A DNA stretch of 64,000 nucleotides from Cellulomonas sp. Leaf334 (GTDB taxonomy: Bacteria; Actinomycetota; Actinomycetes; Actinomycetales; Cellulomonadaceae). Every line of letters starts with the position of its first letter. Positions within the stretch are counted from its first letter, which is position 1. The position numbers and the translations under genes were made by a program. The DNA is taken from positions 1 to 64,000 of the forward strand of contig NZ_LMOO01000010.1 of the NCBI RefSeq assembly GCF_001424195.1, read 5' to 3'. The notes beneath the pieces are model-generated. The model saw only the letters and a program-made list of their open reading frames with translations, had not been told where the DNA came from and ran no database searches. Positions 1 to 9,847 of the stretch are shown here, piece after piece.

Positions 1-95
1 CGCCGAGACGACCCATGCGCACCACCACGCCCACGCCACGCAGCCCGGGCGCGATCAGCCACGCTCAAGCGAGGACTTGACCGAAGACGTGAAAG

Positions 96-836
96 CTAGC
101 CGGCTTCGGGGTCGCCACCCTGCGCTGCCCGTCCGCCGTCGACGGGCAGCACGGCGCCGTTGACGAAGCCCGCGTCGTCGGACAGCAGGTAGGCGACCGC
201 AGCCGCCACCTCCTGTGCCAGGCCGCTCCGGCCGAGCGGGTGCAGCGCCGCCATCTGCGCATCGACCTGCGGGTGCTGCTCGCGGTAGGCCTCGTAGCGC
301 GTCGTGCTGATCGACCCGAGGGCGACGGCGTTGGTGCGGATCCCCGCCGGGCCGTGGTCGACGGCGACGGCCCGGGTCAGGCCCCCGACGGCCGCCTTCG
401 CCGTCGCGTACGGCAGCGCGCCACGAACGGGCCTCTGGGCCTGGTGCGAGGACACGTTCACGATCGCGCCGGGGCGGGCGCGAGCCAGGAAGTGGTTCAC
501 GGCCGTGTGGCAGCCCGTGACCGCGAGCGCCAGGTTCGCCGTGATCATCGCGAGGACCTCGTCGCTCGTCGCGCCGTCGAGCGTGGCGTCCTCGAAGACC
601 GCCGCGTTGTTCACCCAGCCGACCAGCGGGGCCTGCGACTCCGCGTGCGCAGCGGCTCGTCGCGCCGCCTGCGCCTCGCGCGCGTCTCCGACGACCAGCT
701 CGACGTGCGGGTCGTCCCAGTCGAGCGAGTCGACGACGTCCAGGACGACGACGTGCCCTCGCCGCGCCAGCCTGCCCGCGATCGCGCGGCCGACGCCGCC
801 GCTGCCACCCGTCACCACGTACGAGCGTCCCGTCAC
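96..836 (-). CDS. SDR family NAD(P)-dependent oxidoreductase
   Basis: A 246-residue short-chain dehydrogenase/reductase. It has the glycine-rich cofactor motif TGGSGGVG at residues 9-16, the NNAA motif near 76-79, the catalytic Ser around 129-130 and the YxxxK pair Y143/K147. The C-terminal PVDGG is also typical of the family. The GTG start overlaps the stop of the upstream glycosyltransferase gene by four bases (GTGA), so the two are probably co-translated. The substrate cannot be told from sequence; polyol, sugar or acyl reduction are all possible. Family assignment is firm, function is not. Confidence 0.9.
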   Translation of the reverse strand: MTGRSYVVTGGSGGVGRAIAGRLARRGHVVVLDVVDSLDWDDPHVELVVGDAREAQAARRAAAHAESQAPLVGWVNNAAVFEDATLDGATSDEVLAMITANLALAVTGCHTAVNHFLARARPGAIVNVSSHQAQRPVRGALPYATAKAAVGGLTRAVAVDHGPAGIRTNAVALGSISTTRYEAYREQHPQVDAQMAALHPLGRSGLAQEVAAAVAYLLSDDAGFVNGAVLPVDGGRAAQGGDPEAG

Positions 837-2767
837 GCGACGGTCCGTTCGTCGGGCACGGCCGGGGGGTGTGACCCGGCACGACGGGCGCGCCTGTCGT
901 GGAAGGTCTTGACGATCGGCGGGAGCATCTGGAACACGCTCAACGTCGCGAAGATCAGGGTGTTGACCCCGACGAAGAGCGCGAGCGCCTCGACCCAACT
1001 CGACTGCATCGTCTCGGCGGAGATCGGGTTCCACTGCGTGCCGAGCGCGGCGACCACCGGGGCGGCGAACCCGACCGCGGCGAGGGCCGGCCGGGGCACG
1101 TCGTTCCAGCCCTTCCCGCGTCGGGTGACGATGTGCGCGAGGGCCGTCACGAACGCCCACTGCAGGAACACCGAGTAGTACAGCTCGAAGAAGATCACCA
1201 CGGCGACGGCCCTGCCCCGCCAGCCGGCTCCCCACGCGGTGACGACCCGCTCCGCCAGGAAGACGACGCCGATCGCGACCCAGAACGGTGACCACCGCAA
1301 CCCGTTCACGGACAGGATGCCGATCGCCATGAGCGCGAGGTAGCTGTGCAGGGCGATGGCTCCGTACGCGAGCCCGAGCTGCTGCGCCCAGTAGGTCGCC
1401 GTGGTGCGCGTGAAGCCGTAGACGCCGACGTTCTCGAGCGCCCCGCGCTGCCACCGCAGCCGCTGCTTGCGCAGGTCACGCCACGTCGGCATCACCTCGG
1501 TGGTGACCCGGCACTGCGGCGGGGAGGTCATCGCCGCGCCGAGCGACTTCAACGCCAGCGTGATCTCGTTGTCCTCGGTCATCGCGAGGGTGTCGTAGAC
1601 CCCGCCCTGGTGCCCGGGGATCAGGGACTCGCGGACCTGGGCGACCGTCGCCAGGGCGTACCCCCGGAAGACCGACGCGGTGCCGGTCAGCACGAAGAGA
1701 TGCCCCTCGCGCCGGCCGATGACCCGCTGGTACCGCGTGAACTCGTTGCGCTGCAGCTGGCCCAGCACCCCGGAGCCGTCCTCGCCGGAGAACAGCCCGC
1801 CGACGGCCATCAGCTCCGGGTCGGCCTCCAGCAGCCCCAGCGCGACCTCCAGGAAGTCCGGGGTGATCGTCGAGTCGGCGTCCATGATCAGGTAGACGTC
1901 CTCGACCGCGGCGCCCGGCAGCAGCCTGGCCAGGGCCTGGTTGAGCCCCCCTGCCTTCGCCTGGGTGTTGCCGACCGTCTCGAACACCTCCACGCCGCGC
2001 GCCAGCGCGATCTCGACGGTCGCGTCCGTGCAGTTGTCGGCGACCACGAGGATCCGGTCCGCGGGGCGGGTCTGGCTCAGCAGCGAGTCGATCGACGCCC
2101 CGATGATCGCGGCCTCGTCGTGCGCCGGCAGCAGCACGGTGCACCGGACCACGGTGGGCGGGATCGCGGGCAGGGCGGACGCCGGCCACGCCGGTGGCAC
2201 GTCGAGCTCCAGCCTGCGCATCGCGGCCGCGCCCAGGACCCGGCGCCCCACGTTGGACGTCGACCCGGGGAGCGGCTCGGTGACCTGTCGGCGGCTGGAC
2301 AGGACCCGTAGGGCGTTCGCCGTCTGCAGGGCCGCGAACGTGACGATCAGGGCAGCGAGCGCGAACCCGATCCCGAGCAGCACGCCCGGCCGCGGCGCAC
2401 CGAGGTCCAGGTCGACGGGCAGGGCGGCCATGACCACGTCGAGGACGGGATCCGGCGAGTCCGGGACGATCGGTGGGCGCGCCGTGGCCAGGAGCCAGAT
2501 CGCCCCGCCGAGCAGTCCCAGGGCCAGTGCGGTCAGGCTGAGCGAGACCCAGCCGAGCCGGGCTGCTCGGCGTTGCCACGTCGTCGTGCTGGGTGACGGC
2601 ACGGTCTGGGCGGCGCGCCCGTGACGCGTCCGGATGCTGATGATCGTGAGCACGAGCCCGCTCAGGACGACGTACGCGCCGACCCACAGCGTGATGGCGC
2701 CCAACCCGGCGAACCCGAGCACCGAGAGCGCAGCTCCCACCAGCACCAGGATGATCCACAGGGGCAT
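833..2767 (-). CDS. Processive GT2 family glycosyltransferase, membrane-bound
   Basis: A 644-residue polytopic membrane protein with the GT-A core of processive GT2 enzymes (cellulose synthase, hyaluronan synthase, poly-GlcNAc synthase group). Two hydrophobic N-terminal segments lie near residues 4-45 and 72-94, and another near 128-150. The catalytic domain runs from about 205 to 450 with DADS at 296-299, TED at 397-399 and the QRLRW acceptor motif at 435-439. Four or more membrane helices follow. A separate PilZ domain is not visible. It likely polymerises an exopolysaccharide across the membrane; sugar identity is unknown. It is translationally coupled to the downstream SDR. A TACGCT hexamer (2810-2815) upstream would give a leader of about 36 nt with a small hairpin. 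Confidence 0.88.
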   Translation of the reverse strand: MPLWIILVLVGAALSVLGFAGLGAITLWVGAYVVLSGLVLTIISIRTRHGRAAQTVPSPSTTTWQRRAARLGWVSLSLTALALGLLGGAIWLLATARPPIVPDSPDPVLDVVMAALPVDLDLGAPRPGVLLGIGFALAALIVTFAALQTANALRVLSSRRQVTEPLPGSTSNVGRRVLGAAAMRRLELDVPPAWPASALPAIPPTVVRCTVLLPAHDEAAIIGASIDSLLSQTRPADRILVVADNCTDATVEIALARGVEVFETVGNTQAKAGGLNQALARLLPGAAVEDVYLIMDADSTITPDFLEVALGLLEADPELMAVGGLFSGEDGSGVLGQLQRNEFTRYQRVIGRREGHLFVLTGTASVFRGYALATVAQVRESLIPGHQGGVYDTLAMTEDNEITLALKSLGAAMTSPPQCRVTTEVMPTWRDLRKQRLRWQRGALENVGVYGFTRTTATYWAQQLGLAYGAIALHSYLALMAIGILSVNGLRWSPFWVAIGVVFLAERVVTAWGAGWRGRAVAVVIFFELYYSVFLQWAFVTALAHIVTRRGKGWNDVPRPALAAVGFAAPVVAALGTQWNPISAETMQSSWVEALALFVGVNTLIFATLSVFQMLPPIVKTFHDRRARRAGSHPPAVPDERTVA

Positions 2768-2865
2768 CGGGCACGTCCTCGCGGCGGCGGGTGAGGCGAC
2801 TCACCGCCAAGCGTAGTGACAAGGGGCCGCAACACTTCCAGGGCCACCACGCATCGGCCGGAGGA

Positions 2866-2904
2866 ACACAAAGGCCCCGGCCCGCGTCTCCGCAGGTCAG
2901 GGCC
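2866..2904 (-). terminator. Terminator after tRNA-Leu
   Basis: Read on the minus strand, a GC-rich stem formed by 2891-2904 and 2873-2886 with a four-base loop (two G-U pairs and one mismatch) is followed by a T-rich run ending at 2866. It lies 24 bp after the tRNA 3' end and before the GT2 gene, so it likely ends the tRNA transcript. Confidence 0.65.
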
Positions 2905-2927
2905 CGTGTGTTCGCTGTCTCAACGAG

Positions 2928-3010
2928 TGTCCGGAGGGGGACTTGAACCCCCACGCCCTTTCGGGCACTAGCACCTCAAGCTAGCGCGTCTGCCATTCCG
3001 CCACCCGGAC
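2928..3010 (-). tRNA. tRNA-Leu (anticodon GAG)
   Basis: An 83-nt class II tRNA. The acceptor stem GTCCGGG pairs with TCCGGAC (last pair G-U), with discriminator A. The anticodon stem CTAGC/GCTAG closes the loop TTGAGGT, giving anticodon GAG. There is a long variable arm built on GCCC/GGGC and a T arm GGGGG-TTCAAGT-CCCCC. The 3' CCA is not encoded. Confidence 0.95.
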
Positions 3011-3156
3011 AGGTGGACCGCAGGGCACCCGGAGGCGCCCTCAGGTGCGGCAGAAAAGATAGCACGGCGCGGCGGGCGGGCACGCATCGGCCACCCGGGG
3101 CACACTGGCGGCAGGCGTCGTGACCAGGCGCCTTCGGCCGTGATGCAGGGAGCCCG

Positions 3157-4383
3157 ATGACCGACGCCAGCAGCTCGACGGGCCGCTCGCCTTCCAGCCC
3201 GACGGCCCGCAAGGTCGCGGGTGCACGGCGCAACCCGAGCGTCTACGGCACGGAGCACACCGCCCCGCGCTGGTTGCGCGGCGCCGCGGGTGTCTCGTGG
3301 CGGCTGCTCGTCGTCATCGCGATGGTCGCCCTGATCTTCTACGCCACGTCGCGCGTGCAGCTGCTGTTCGTCGCGGTGTTCCTCGCGTTCGTGTTCACCG
3401 CCGTCCTGCGTCCCGCGGTCGACTACCTCGCGCGCTGGCTGCCGCGGGGGCTGTCGACGGCCCTCGCGATCCTCGGGGGCATCGTCTTCTTCCTCGGGCT
3501 GCTCACGTACGTCGGCTACTCGATCGCCAACCAGTGGACGGACCTCACCAAGCAGTTCAGCGACGGCATCGGCCAGATCACGGACTTCCTGGAGAACGGG
3601 CCGCTGCCGTTCAGCATCACCAACGACCAGATCGCCGAGTGGATCAGCAACGGCCAGAAGTGGGTGCAGGAGCACGCCGGTGACCTGGCCGGTCAGGCCG
3701 CCGCCGGTGCGGGCTCGGTGGTCGAGGTGTTCACGGCGCTGGCGCTGGCGATCTTCTGCACGGTGTTCTTCCTGGCTCGCGGACGCGAGATGTGGACCTG
3801 GTTCCTCAACCAGCTCCCCACGCGCCTGCGGGAGACCTGGCAGACCGCCGGCGGGGCCGGCTGGTACACGTTCTCCGGGTACACGCGCGGCACGGTGATC
3901 ATCGCGGTCACCGACGGCATCCTGGCCTTCATCCTCCTGAGCGTCCTGCGCGTCCCGCTGTCCGCGCCGCTCGCGGTGCTCGTGTTCATCGGCGCGTTCA
4001 TCCCACTGATCGGCGCCCCGGCGGCGATGGTCATCGCGATGATCGTGGCGCTCGCCGCGAACGGCCTGATCTCCGCGGCGATCGTCGGCATCGGCATCGC
4101 GCTGATCGGCCAGTTCGAGGGGCACATCCTGCAGCCGATCGTGATGGGCAAGCAGGTGTCGATCCATCCGGTGGTCATCGCGTTGGCGGTCACCGCCGGA
4201 ACGCTGACCGCGGGCATCCTCGGCGCCGTGATCTCCGTGCCGCTGGTCGCGGTGTGCTGGGCGATCTTCTCCCGGCTGCGCACCCTGGACCCCCCGATGG
4301 AGGAGGACGAGTCGGACGACGACGTCGAACCCGTCGAGAACGTCGAGGAGATCGACGACGACGAGGTCGTCAAGCAGCCCTGA
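3157..4383 (+). CDS. AI-2E family transporter (TqsA/PerM-like)
   Basis: A 408-residue integral membrane protein of the AI-2E/UPF0118 family. A charged cytoplasmic N-terminus of about 45 residues is followed by helix pairs near 48-90 and 102-125, an extracytoplasmic region at 125-185, and a C-terminal helical bundle at 185-370 carrying the family-typical GAFIPLIGAP stretch and the LIGQFEGHILQPIVMG segment. The last 35 residues are very acidic. Members export small molecules or act in osmotic and pH homeostasis; substrate here is unknown. GGGAG lies just ahead of the ATG. It converges on dnaE2 with only three bases between stops. Confidence 0.85.
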   Translation: MTDASSSTGRSPSSPTARKVAGARRNPSVYGTEHTAPRWLRGAAGVSWRLLVVIAMVALIFYATSRVQLLFVAVFLAFVFTAVLRPAVDYLARWLPRGLSTALAILGGIVFFLGLLTYVGYSIANQWTDLTKQFSDGIGQITDFLENGPLPFSITNDQIAEWISNGQKWVQEHAGDLAGQAAAGAGSVVEVFTALALAIFCTVFFLARGREMWTWFLNQLPTRLRETWQTAGGAGWYTFSGYTRGTVIIAVTDGILAFILLSVLRVPLSAPLAVLVFIGAFIPLIGAPAAMVIAMIVALAANGLISAAIVGIGIALIGQFEGHILQPIVMGKQVSIHPVVIALAVTAGTLTAGILGAVISVPLVAVCWAIFSRLRTLDPPMEEDESDDDVEPVENVEEIDDDEVVKQP

Positions 4384-4386
4384 ACC

Positions 4387-7300
4387 TCACCGGAAGTCCC
4401 GCGACGCCGACCTGACCTTCAGCGACATCGGCGTCAGGTGCTCCGCGACGAGGTTGGTCGCACCGTCCGCCCGTTCCAGCCGACCGCGCACCACCAGGGC
4501 GCGTGACGTGCGGGCAACCTTGCGGAACTTCTGCCACAGTCCCGCCGAGCAGATGACGTTGAGCAGCCCGGTCTCGTCCTCGAGGGACAGGAACGTGGTC
4601 CCGCCCGCGGTGCCGGGTCGCTGCCGGTGCGTGACGACCCCCGCGACGGCCACCCGTCGCCCGATCTCGTGGCGGAACGCCTGCTCGACCCGCAGCACCC
4701 CGGCGGCGTCGAGCCCGTCACGGACGAACTGCGTCGGGTAGGAGTCCACGGACACGCCCGTCGCCCACACGTCCGCGGTCGCGACCTCGACGTCGTCCAG
4801 GCCCGGGAGCATCGGTGCGGTGACCCCGACGGAGACCCCGGGCAGGGTGTCCGGTCCCTCCTGCGCGAGCGCTCCGGCCGCCCACAGCGCCTCGCGACGC
4901 GTGACCCCCAGGCTGTCGAGCGCCCCGGCGGTGGCGAGCGCCTCGAGCTGCGTCGTCGACAGCTGCACCCGCCGCACCAGCTGGCGCAGGTCGGTGAACG
5001 GCCCGTGCGCACAGCGTTCGTCGACCACCCGCTGCGCGACGTCCTCCCCGACCGACCGGACCGACGAGAGCCCGAGCCGGACGGCGAGAGACCGTCCGCC
5101 GTCCCCGGTGCGGACGCCCGCGGGGACGGCCGGACCGGTGCCGCTCGGTGTCGGCACCAGCGGCGGCTCACCGCCCGCCGGCGCCGGGCCCAGGCGTTCG
5201 ACGCACGCCAGCACGTCGGACGCCTGCACGTCCGGGCGCAGCACCTCCAGACCGTGCCGGCGGGCGTCGGCGGCGAGGCTCTGCGGCGAGTAGAAGCCCA
5301 TCGGCTGCGCCGCGAGCAGCCCCGCGTAGAACGCTGCCGGGTGGTACACCTTCAGCCACGCGCTGGCGTACACCAGGAACGCGAACGAGTACGCGTGCGA
5401 CTCGGGGAACCCGAAGTCGGCGAACGCCTTGAGCTTGTCGAAGATCTCCTGCCCGGTCCTCTCGTCGATCCCGTGCCCGGCCATGCCGGACATCAGCCGC
5501 CCCCGCATCGCCTCCATCCGCTCGGTCGACCGCTTCGAGCCCATCGCCCGGCGCAGCTGGTCCGCCTCCGCCGGCGTGAAGTCGGCGACGTCGATGGCCA
5601 TCTGCATGAGCTGCTCCTGGAACAGCGGCACCCCCTTGGTCTTGGCCAGCGACTTCTCCAGCAGCGGGTGCAGGTACGTGACGGGTTGGCGGCCGTGCGC
5701 GCGCTCGATGTACGGGTGGACGGAGCCGCCCTGGATGGGGCCGGGGCGGATGAGCGCGACCTCGATGACGATGTCGTAGAACGTCCGCGGCTGCAGGCGC
5801 GGCAGGGTGCCCATCTGGGCGCGTGACTCCACCTGGAACACCCCGACGGTGTCCGCGGCGCTGAGCAGGTCGTACACCTGCGGGTCCTCCGCGGGCAGGC
5901 CGTGCAGGTCCAGCTCCTCGCCCTCGTGCTCGTGCACGAACCCGAACCCGATCCGCAGCGCGGTGAGCATGCCGAGGCCCAGCAGGTCGAACTTGACCAG
6001 CCCCGCGTCCGCGCAGTCCTCCTTGTCCCACTGCAGCACCGTGCGTCCCGGCATCCGCGCCCACTCCACCGGGCACACCTCGATGACCGGCCGGTCGCAC
6101 ATGACCATGCCGCCCGAGTGGATGCCGAGGTGCCGGGGCAGGCGCAGGAACCGGTCCGCGAGGTCGATGACGTGCTCGGGGATCTCGTCGAGGTCGCTGG
6201 CCGCCGGCGGCAGGACCGTCGGGACGACGTCGTGACCGTCCGCGGTGACCAGACCGGGGGTGTCCACGCCGCGGGCGGACCGCAGCACGGTGCTGCTCGG
6301 CAAGGCTGGCTCCCACGTGTTCCCCCACATCGACGCCTGGTGGCGACGACGCTCGTCCCGCGCGGTCGCCGGAGGCTCGGGCGACGGGCCGGTGTGCCCG
6401 ACGTGCGGCCGCGGGCGGCGCCCGGAGGACGGCTTCTCGGGCGGTGGCGGCGGTGTGTTCGGCCGCAGGCTCCCCCACCGCTCGATCGACTGCGCCCACG
6501 CGTCCTGCTGCCCCGCGTCGTACCCGAGCGCCCGGGCGGCGTCCCGCACCGCCGACCGCGGCCGGTAGGAGATGACGTTGGCCACCTGCGCGGCGTGCGT
6601 CCGGCCGTGCTTCTCGTAGACGTACTGGATGACCTCCTCGCGACGCGCCGACTCGATGTCCACGTCGATGTCCGGCGGCCCGTCCCGCTCGGGCGCCAGG
6701 AACCGCTCGAACAGCAGCCCGTGCCGCACCGCGTCCACCGCGGTGACCCGCAGCGCGTAGCAGACCGCGGAGTTCGCGGCCGAGCCGCGACCCTGCGCCA
6801 TGATCCCGTTGCGCCGGCAGAAGTCGACGAGGTCGTAGACCACCAGGAAGTACCCCGGGAACCCGAGGCCCTCGATGACGTCGAGCTCGTGCGCCAGCTG
6901 CGCGTACGCACCGGGCACCTTCTCCGACCCCGGCGGCCCGTACAGCTCCAGCGCGCCACGCCGGACCAGCTCGCGCAGCCACGTGGCCTCCGTGTGGCCG
7001 GGCGGCACCGGGTAGGGCGGGAGCCGGGGGGCGACGAGGGACAGGTCGAACGCGCACTCGTCGGCCAGGTCCGCCGCGGTGACCACGGCCGACGGGTGCC
7101 GGCGGTGCAGCGCGAGCATCTCGGTGGCCGACCGCAGGTGCGCCATCGGGCCGCCGGGCAGCCAGCCGTCCAGGTCCTCCAGCGACGACCGGGCGCGGAC
7201 CGCGGCGAGCGCGGCGGCCAGGTCGGCGTCGCGGGGGGTGGCGTAGTGCACGTTCCCGGTGGCGACGAGCGGGAGCCCGGCGTCGGCCGCGAGGTGTGCG

Positions 7301-7983
7301 AGGGCGTCGGCACGGTCGGTGTCGTCGGGGCCGCCCGCCGCTGTGACCTCGACGGCCACGTTGTCGCGGCCGAACAGGGCGACGAGCCGGTCGAGCTCGG
7401 TCCTGGCAGCCTCGACCCCGGTCGCGGTCACACCTGCCACCCCGGACGGGTCCCCGCCCGCGAGCGCCCGCCGCACCGAGCCCTTGCGACAGCCGGTGAG
7501 CACCAGCCACTGCCCGGCGGCCGTCGCCGCCAGCTCCTCCAGCCGGTAGTCCGCCGCTCCCTTCCGACCGGTGCGCAGGTGCGCCTCCGCGATCGCTCGC
7601 GACAAGGCCCGGTAGCCGTCCGGCCCGCGGGCGAGCACGAGCAGGTGGGACGCCCGCGGGTCCGGGATGCCCGTCGGCAGGTCCAGGACGGGCGGTCCCG
7701 GGGTGACCCGGGCCTTCTCGCGGGGGTGGCGACGACCGTCCGGTGCGGGCAGGTGCAGCTCCGCCCCGAACACGGTCGGCAGCCCGACCGCCTTGGCGGC
7801 CTGCGCGAACCGCACCACGCCGTAGAGCCCGTCGTGGTCGGTGAGCCCGAGCGCGCGCAGCCCCAGCCGGGACGCCTCCGCGGCGAGCTCCTCGGGCTGG
7901 CTGGCGCCGTCGAGGAAGCTGAACGCGGAGTGGGCGTGCAGCTCGGCGTACCGCGGGGGAAAGGGTGCGGACCGCTCAGTCAT
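4387..7983 (-). CDS. dnaE2: Error-prone DNA polymerase DnaE2 (ImuC)
   Basis: A 1198-residue C-family DNA polymerase alpha subunit, the translesion polymerase of the actinobacterial mutasome. The N-terminal PHP domain (about 10-260) begins with HAH at 16-18 and has TDHDG at 48-52. The polymerase active site shows PDIDVD at 437-442 and the VKFDLLGL segment further on, so the catalytic aspartates are present. Helix-hairpin-helix and OB-fold regions occupy the C-terminus. It is longer than usual DnaE2 because residues about 506-597 form a proline- and arginine-rich insertion (see findings). The gene is last in imuA'-imuB-dnaE2 and overlaps imuB by eight bases. It is expected to be induced by LexA cleavage. 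Confidence 0.95.
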   Translation of the reverse strand: MTERSAPFPPRYAELHAHSAFSFLDGASQPEELAAEASRLGLRALGLTDHDGLYGVVRFAQAAKAVGLPTVFGAELHLPAPDGRRHPREKARVTPGPPVLDLPTGIPDPRASHLLVLARGPDGYRALSRAIAEAHLRTGRKGAADYRLEELAATAAGQWLVLTGCRKGSVRRALAGGDPSGVAGVTATGVEAARTELDRLVALFGRDNVAVEVTAAGGPDDTDRADALAHLAADAGLPLVATGNVHYATPRDADLAAALAAVRARSSLEDLDGWLPGGPMAHLRSATEMLALHRRHPSAVVTAADLADECAFDLSLVAPRLPPYPVPPGHTEATWLRELVRRGALELYGPPGSEKVPGAYAQLAHELDVIEGLGFPGYFLVVYDLVDFCRRNGIMAQGRGSAANSAVCYALRVTAVDAVRHGLLFERFLAPERDGPPDIDVDIESARREEVIQYVYEKHGRTHAAQVANVISYRPRSAVRDAARALGYDAGQQDAWAQSIERWGSLRPNTPPPPPEKPSSGRRPRPHVGHTGPSPEPPATARDERRRHQASMWGNTWEPALPSSTVLRSARGVDTPGLVTADGHDVVPTVLPPAASDLDEIPEHVIDLADRFLRLPRHLGIHSGGMVMCDRPVIEVCPVEWARMPGRTVLQWDKEDCADAGLVKFDLLGLGMLTALRIGFGFVHEHEGEELDLHGLPAEDPQVYDLLSAADTVGVFQVESRAQMGTLPRLQPRTFYDIVIEVALIRPGPIQGGSVHPYIERAHGRQPVTYLHPLLEKSLAKTKGVPLFQEQLMQMAIDVADFTPAEADQLRRAMGSKRSTERMEAMRGRLMSGMAGHGIDERTGQEIFDKLKAFADFGFPESHAYSFAFLVYASAWLKVYHPAAFYAGLLAAQPMGFYSPQSLAADARRHGLEVLRPDVQASDVLACVERLGPAPAGGEPPLVPTPSGTGPAVPAGVRTGDGGRSLAVRLGLSSVRSVGEDVAQRVVDERCAHGPFTDLRQLVRRVQLSTTQLEALATAGALDSLGVTRREALWAAGALAQEGPDTLPGVSVGVTAPMLPGLDDVEVATADVWATGVSVDSYPTQFVRDGLDAAGVLRVEQAFRHEIGRRVAVAGVVTHRQRPGTAGGTTFLSLEDETGLLNVICSAGLWQKFRKVARTSRALVVRGRLERADGATNLVAEHLTPMSLKVRSASRDFR

Positions 7984-9847
7984 ACGTCGCCTCGCACGTC
8001 CAGCCGCCCGCCGTGCACGCCAGGAGCACCGCGCGGCCGTCGTCGAACGTGACCTGCAGGTGCGCCCGCAGGCCGGGACGGTCGTCGGCCGCCACCCACC
8101 AGCGCTCGCTCAGCAGCCACGGCCCGGCCCACCCGACGACGGCGCGGGGTTCGTCGTCGGGCGTGCGCAGCCGCGCGACGGCGACGTCCCACGCCTCGGC
8201 CCGACGGCGCCCGCGCACCGCATGACCGGGTGTCCGGCGCGTCTCGCGCCCGCGTCGTGCGACGGCGGGCTGCCCGGCGGGCTCCCCCACGGCCTCGTCG
8301 GCTCCTCGCGGCAGCCACCGCACCCAGGCGGGCTCCCCGCGCATCCCGCTGCGCACGTCGAGGACCACCGGCGCCCCCGACGCGTCCCGCACGTCGACCC
8401 GTTCGGGCGGGTCCAGCACCGTCGCCGGAGCGGGGTCGGGCAGCCGACCTGGCCACGGCCGGTCCACGGGCCGTGCCGGTTCGATCTGCTCACCCCACGG
8501 CTGCAGGTGCACCTGGTCGCGCACGTCGCGCCCACCCTGCAGGGTCGCGACGAGGATCCCCGCCCCGCCGACGATCCCCTGCACCCGGTCCAGCGCCCGG
8601 TGCGCGCGCAGGTCACCGCCGGACGGCCCACCCCACAACCGCCCCTGCTCGGCACCGGCCGGGGCGACGTCGAGGGCGGTGACCGCGAGGTGGACCAGGG
8701 TGACCGCCCGCGAGTCCTCGTCGGGCCAGGGGTCGGTCGGCAGGTCGTCGTGCGCCCAGGGGTCCCGGCCCGACGCGACCGCGTCCCGGGCCGCCCGCGA
8801 GCGCGCGCGGGCGGCGGGGTCGTCGGCTGCGCGCGCACGGGCCGTCTCGACCGCGCTGGAGGCGAGCCACCCCTCCAGCTGCCAGCGGATCCGGTCGGTG
8901 ATGCGCGCGGGGGTCAACCCGCCCCAGCCGCCCAGGTCCGTGCGCCACGTCCGGACCAGGTCGGTGCCGTCGTCGGTGCGCGCGGAGATCTGCAGGCGCC
9001 CGCAGGTCACCGCGTGCTGCACGAGCAGCGCGTGCAGCTCCTCGGCCAGCCGCCGCCCGGCGAACGTCGCCGAGTCGACCCGGTCGAGCGGCGGGTCGAG
9101 GTCGGCGGCCACCTCGAGGTCCGCCTCGGGCCGACGACGGGCGGGCGGGCGCTCGTCGTCGCCGCGCGCGAGCAGCTGCGCCCACGCGCCGAGCCGCCCG
9201 AAGCGGGCGTGCACGTCCGTGGGAGGCAGCGCAGCGAGGTGGCCGAGCTGCCGCAGCCCCAGGCGGTGCAGCAGGTCCACCAGCTCCGCCACCGCCGACG
9301 CGGCCTCGTCGGTGACGGCGGCGTGCACCAGCTCGCTCATCGCGCGCGGCGCCAGGTACGCGGCCGACGACCCCGGTGGCACCACCGCACCGGTCCGGGC
9401 GGCCAGCACCGCCGCCAGCAGCCCGTCGGCGGTGCCGACCGCGCACTCGTGGCCGGAGCCGCCCGCGACCGCGTCGATGAGCCTCTCCGCCAGTGCGTCC
9501 TCGGAGCCGTGGTACCGGCTGGCGCCCCCCGCGGGCAGCAGCAGCAGCCCGGCGCGGACGACCTCGATGCCGGCCACCACCGTCTCGGCCGCCGCCGCGA
9601 CCGGCTCGAACAGCCGGACGTCCCGGGCGTCGTCGGCGGGCAGCAGCACCAGCTCGGGGCAGACCCCCTGCGCCTGGCGACGTCGCATCCCCCGACGCAC
9701 GCCCTCCGCCCGGGCGAGGGCGGACACGGCGGTGAGCTGACGGCCGTCGTGCACCGCGGTGGGGACGTGCGGCGGCACCTCCTCGGAGGTCGCGGCGGCC
9801 ACCACCGGCCAGTCCGGGACCCACAGGACGGTCGTGCGGGTGCTCAT
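7976..9847 (-). CDS. imuB: ImuB, catalytically inactive Y-family polymerase homologue
   Basis: A 623-residue Y-family polymerase-like protein that acts as the mutasome hub. The N-terminal LWVPDWPV and the IEVVRAGLLLLP stretch near 94-105 align with ImuB. Where active Y-family enzymes have the SxDE catalytic pair this protein has no acidic residues, as is known for ImuB. A possible beta-clamp motif QGRLWG at 401-406 resembles the QLPLWG type described in mycobacteria; that match is inference. A variable, Ala/Arg/Asp-rich linker (about 337-380) precedes it. The ATG overlaps the imuA' stop (ATGA) and its own stop overlaps the dnaE2 start, so the three proteins should be made together. Confidence 0.92.
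   Translation of the reverse strand: MSTRTTVLWVPDWPVVAAATSEEVPPHVPTAVHDGRQLTAVSALARAEGVRRGMRRRQAQGVCPELVLLPADDARDVRLFEPVAAAAETVVAGIEVVRAGLLLLPAGGASRYHGSEDALAERLIDAVAGGSGHECAVGTADGLLAAVLAARTGAVVPPGSSAAYLAPRAMSELVHAAVTDEAASAVAELVDLLHRLGLRQLGHLAALPPTDVHARFGRLGAWAQLLARGDDERPPARRRPEADLEVAADLDPPLDRVDSATFAGRRLAEELHALLVQHAVTCGRLQISARTDDGTDLVRTWRTDLGGWGGLTPARITDRIRWQLEGWLASSAVETARARAADDPAARARSRAARDAVASGRDPWAHDDLPTDPWPDEDSRAVTLVHLAVTALDVAPAGAEQGRLWGGPSGGDLRAHRALDRVQGIVGGAGILVATLQGGRDVRDQVHLQPWGEQIEPARPVDRPWPGRLPDPAPATVLDPPERVDVRDASGAPVVLDVRSGMRGEPAWVRWLPRGADEAVGEPAGQPAVARRGRETRRTPGHAVRGRRRAEAWDVAVARLRTPDDEPRAVVGWAGPWLLSERWWVAADDRPGLRAHLQVTFDDGRAVLLACTAGGWTCEATYD

Noticed and set aside
1-95. Possible start of another minus-strand gene (ATG at 16)
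   Set aside because: Only five codons fall inside the window and no Shine-Dalgarno sequence is visible; cannot be supported.
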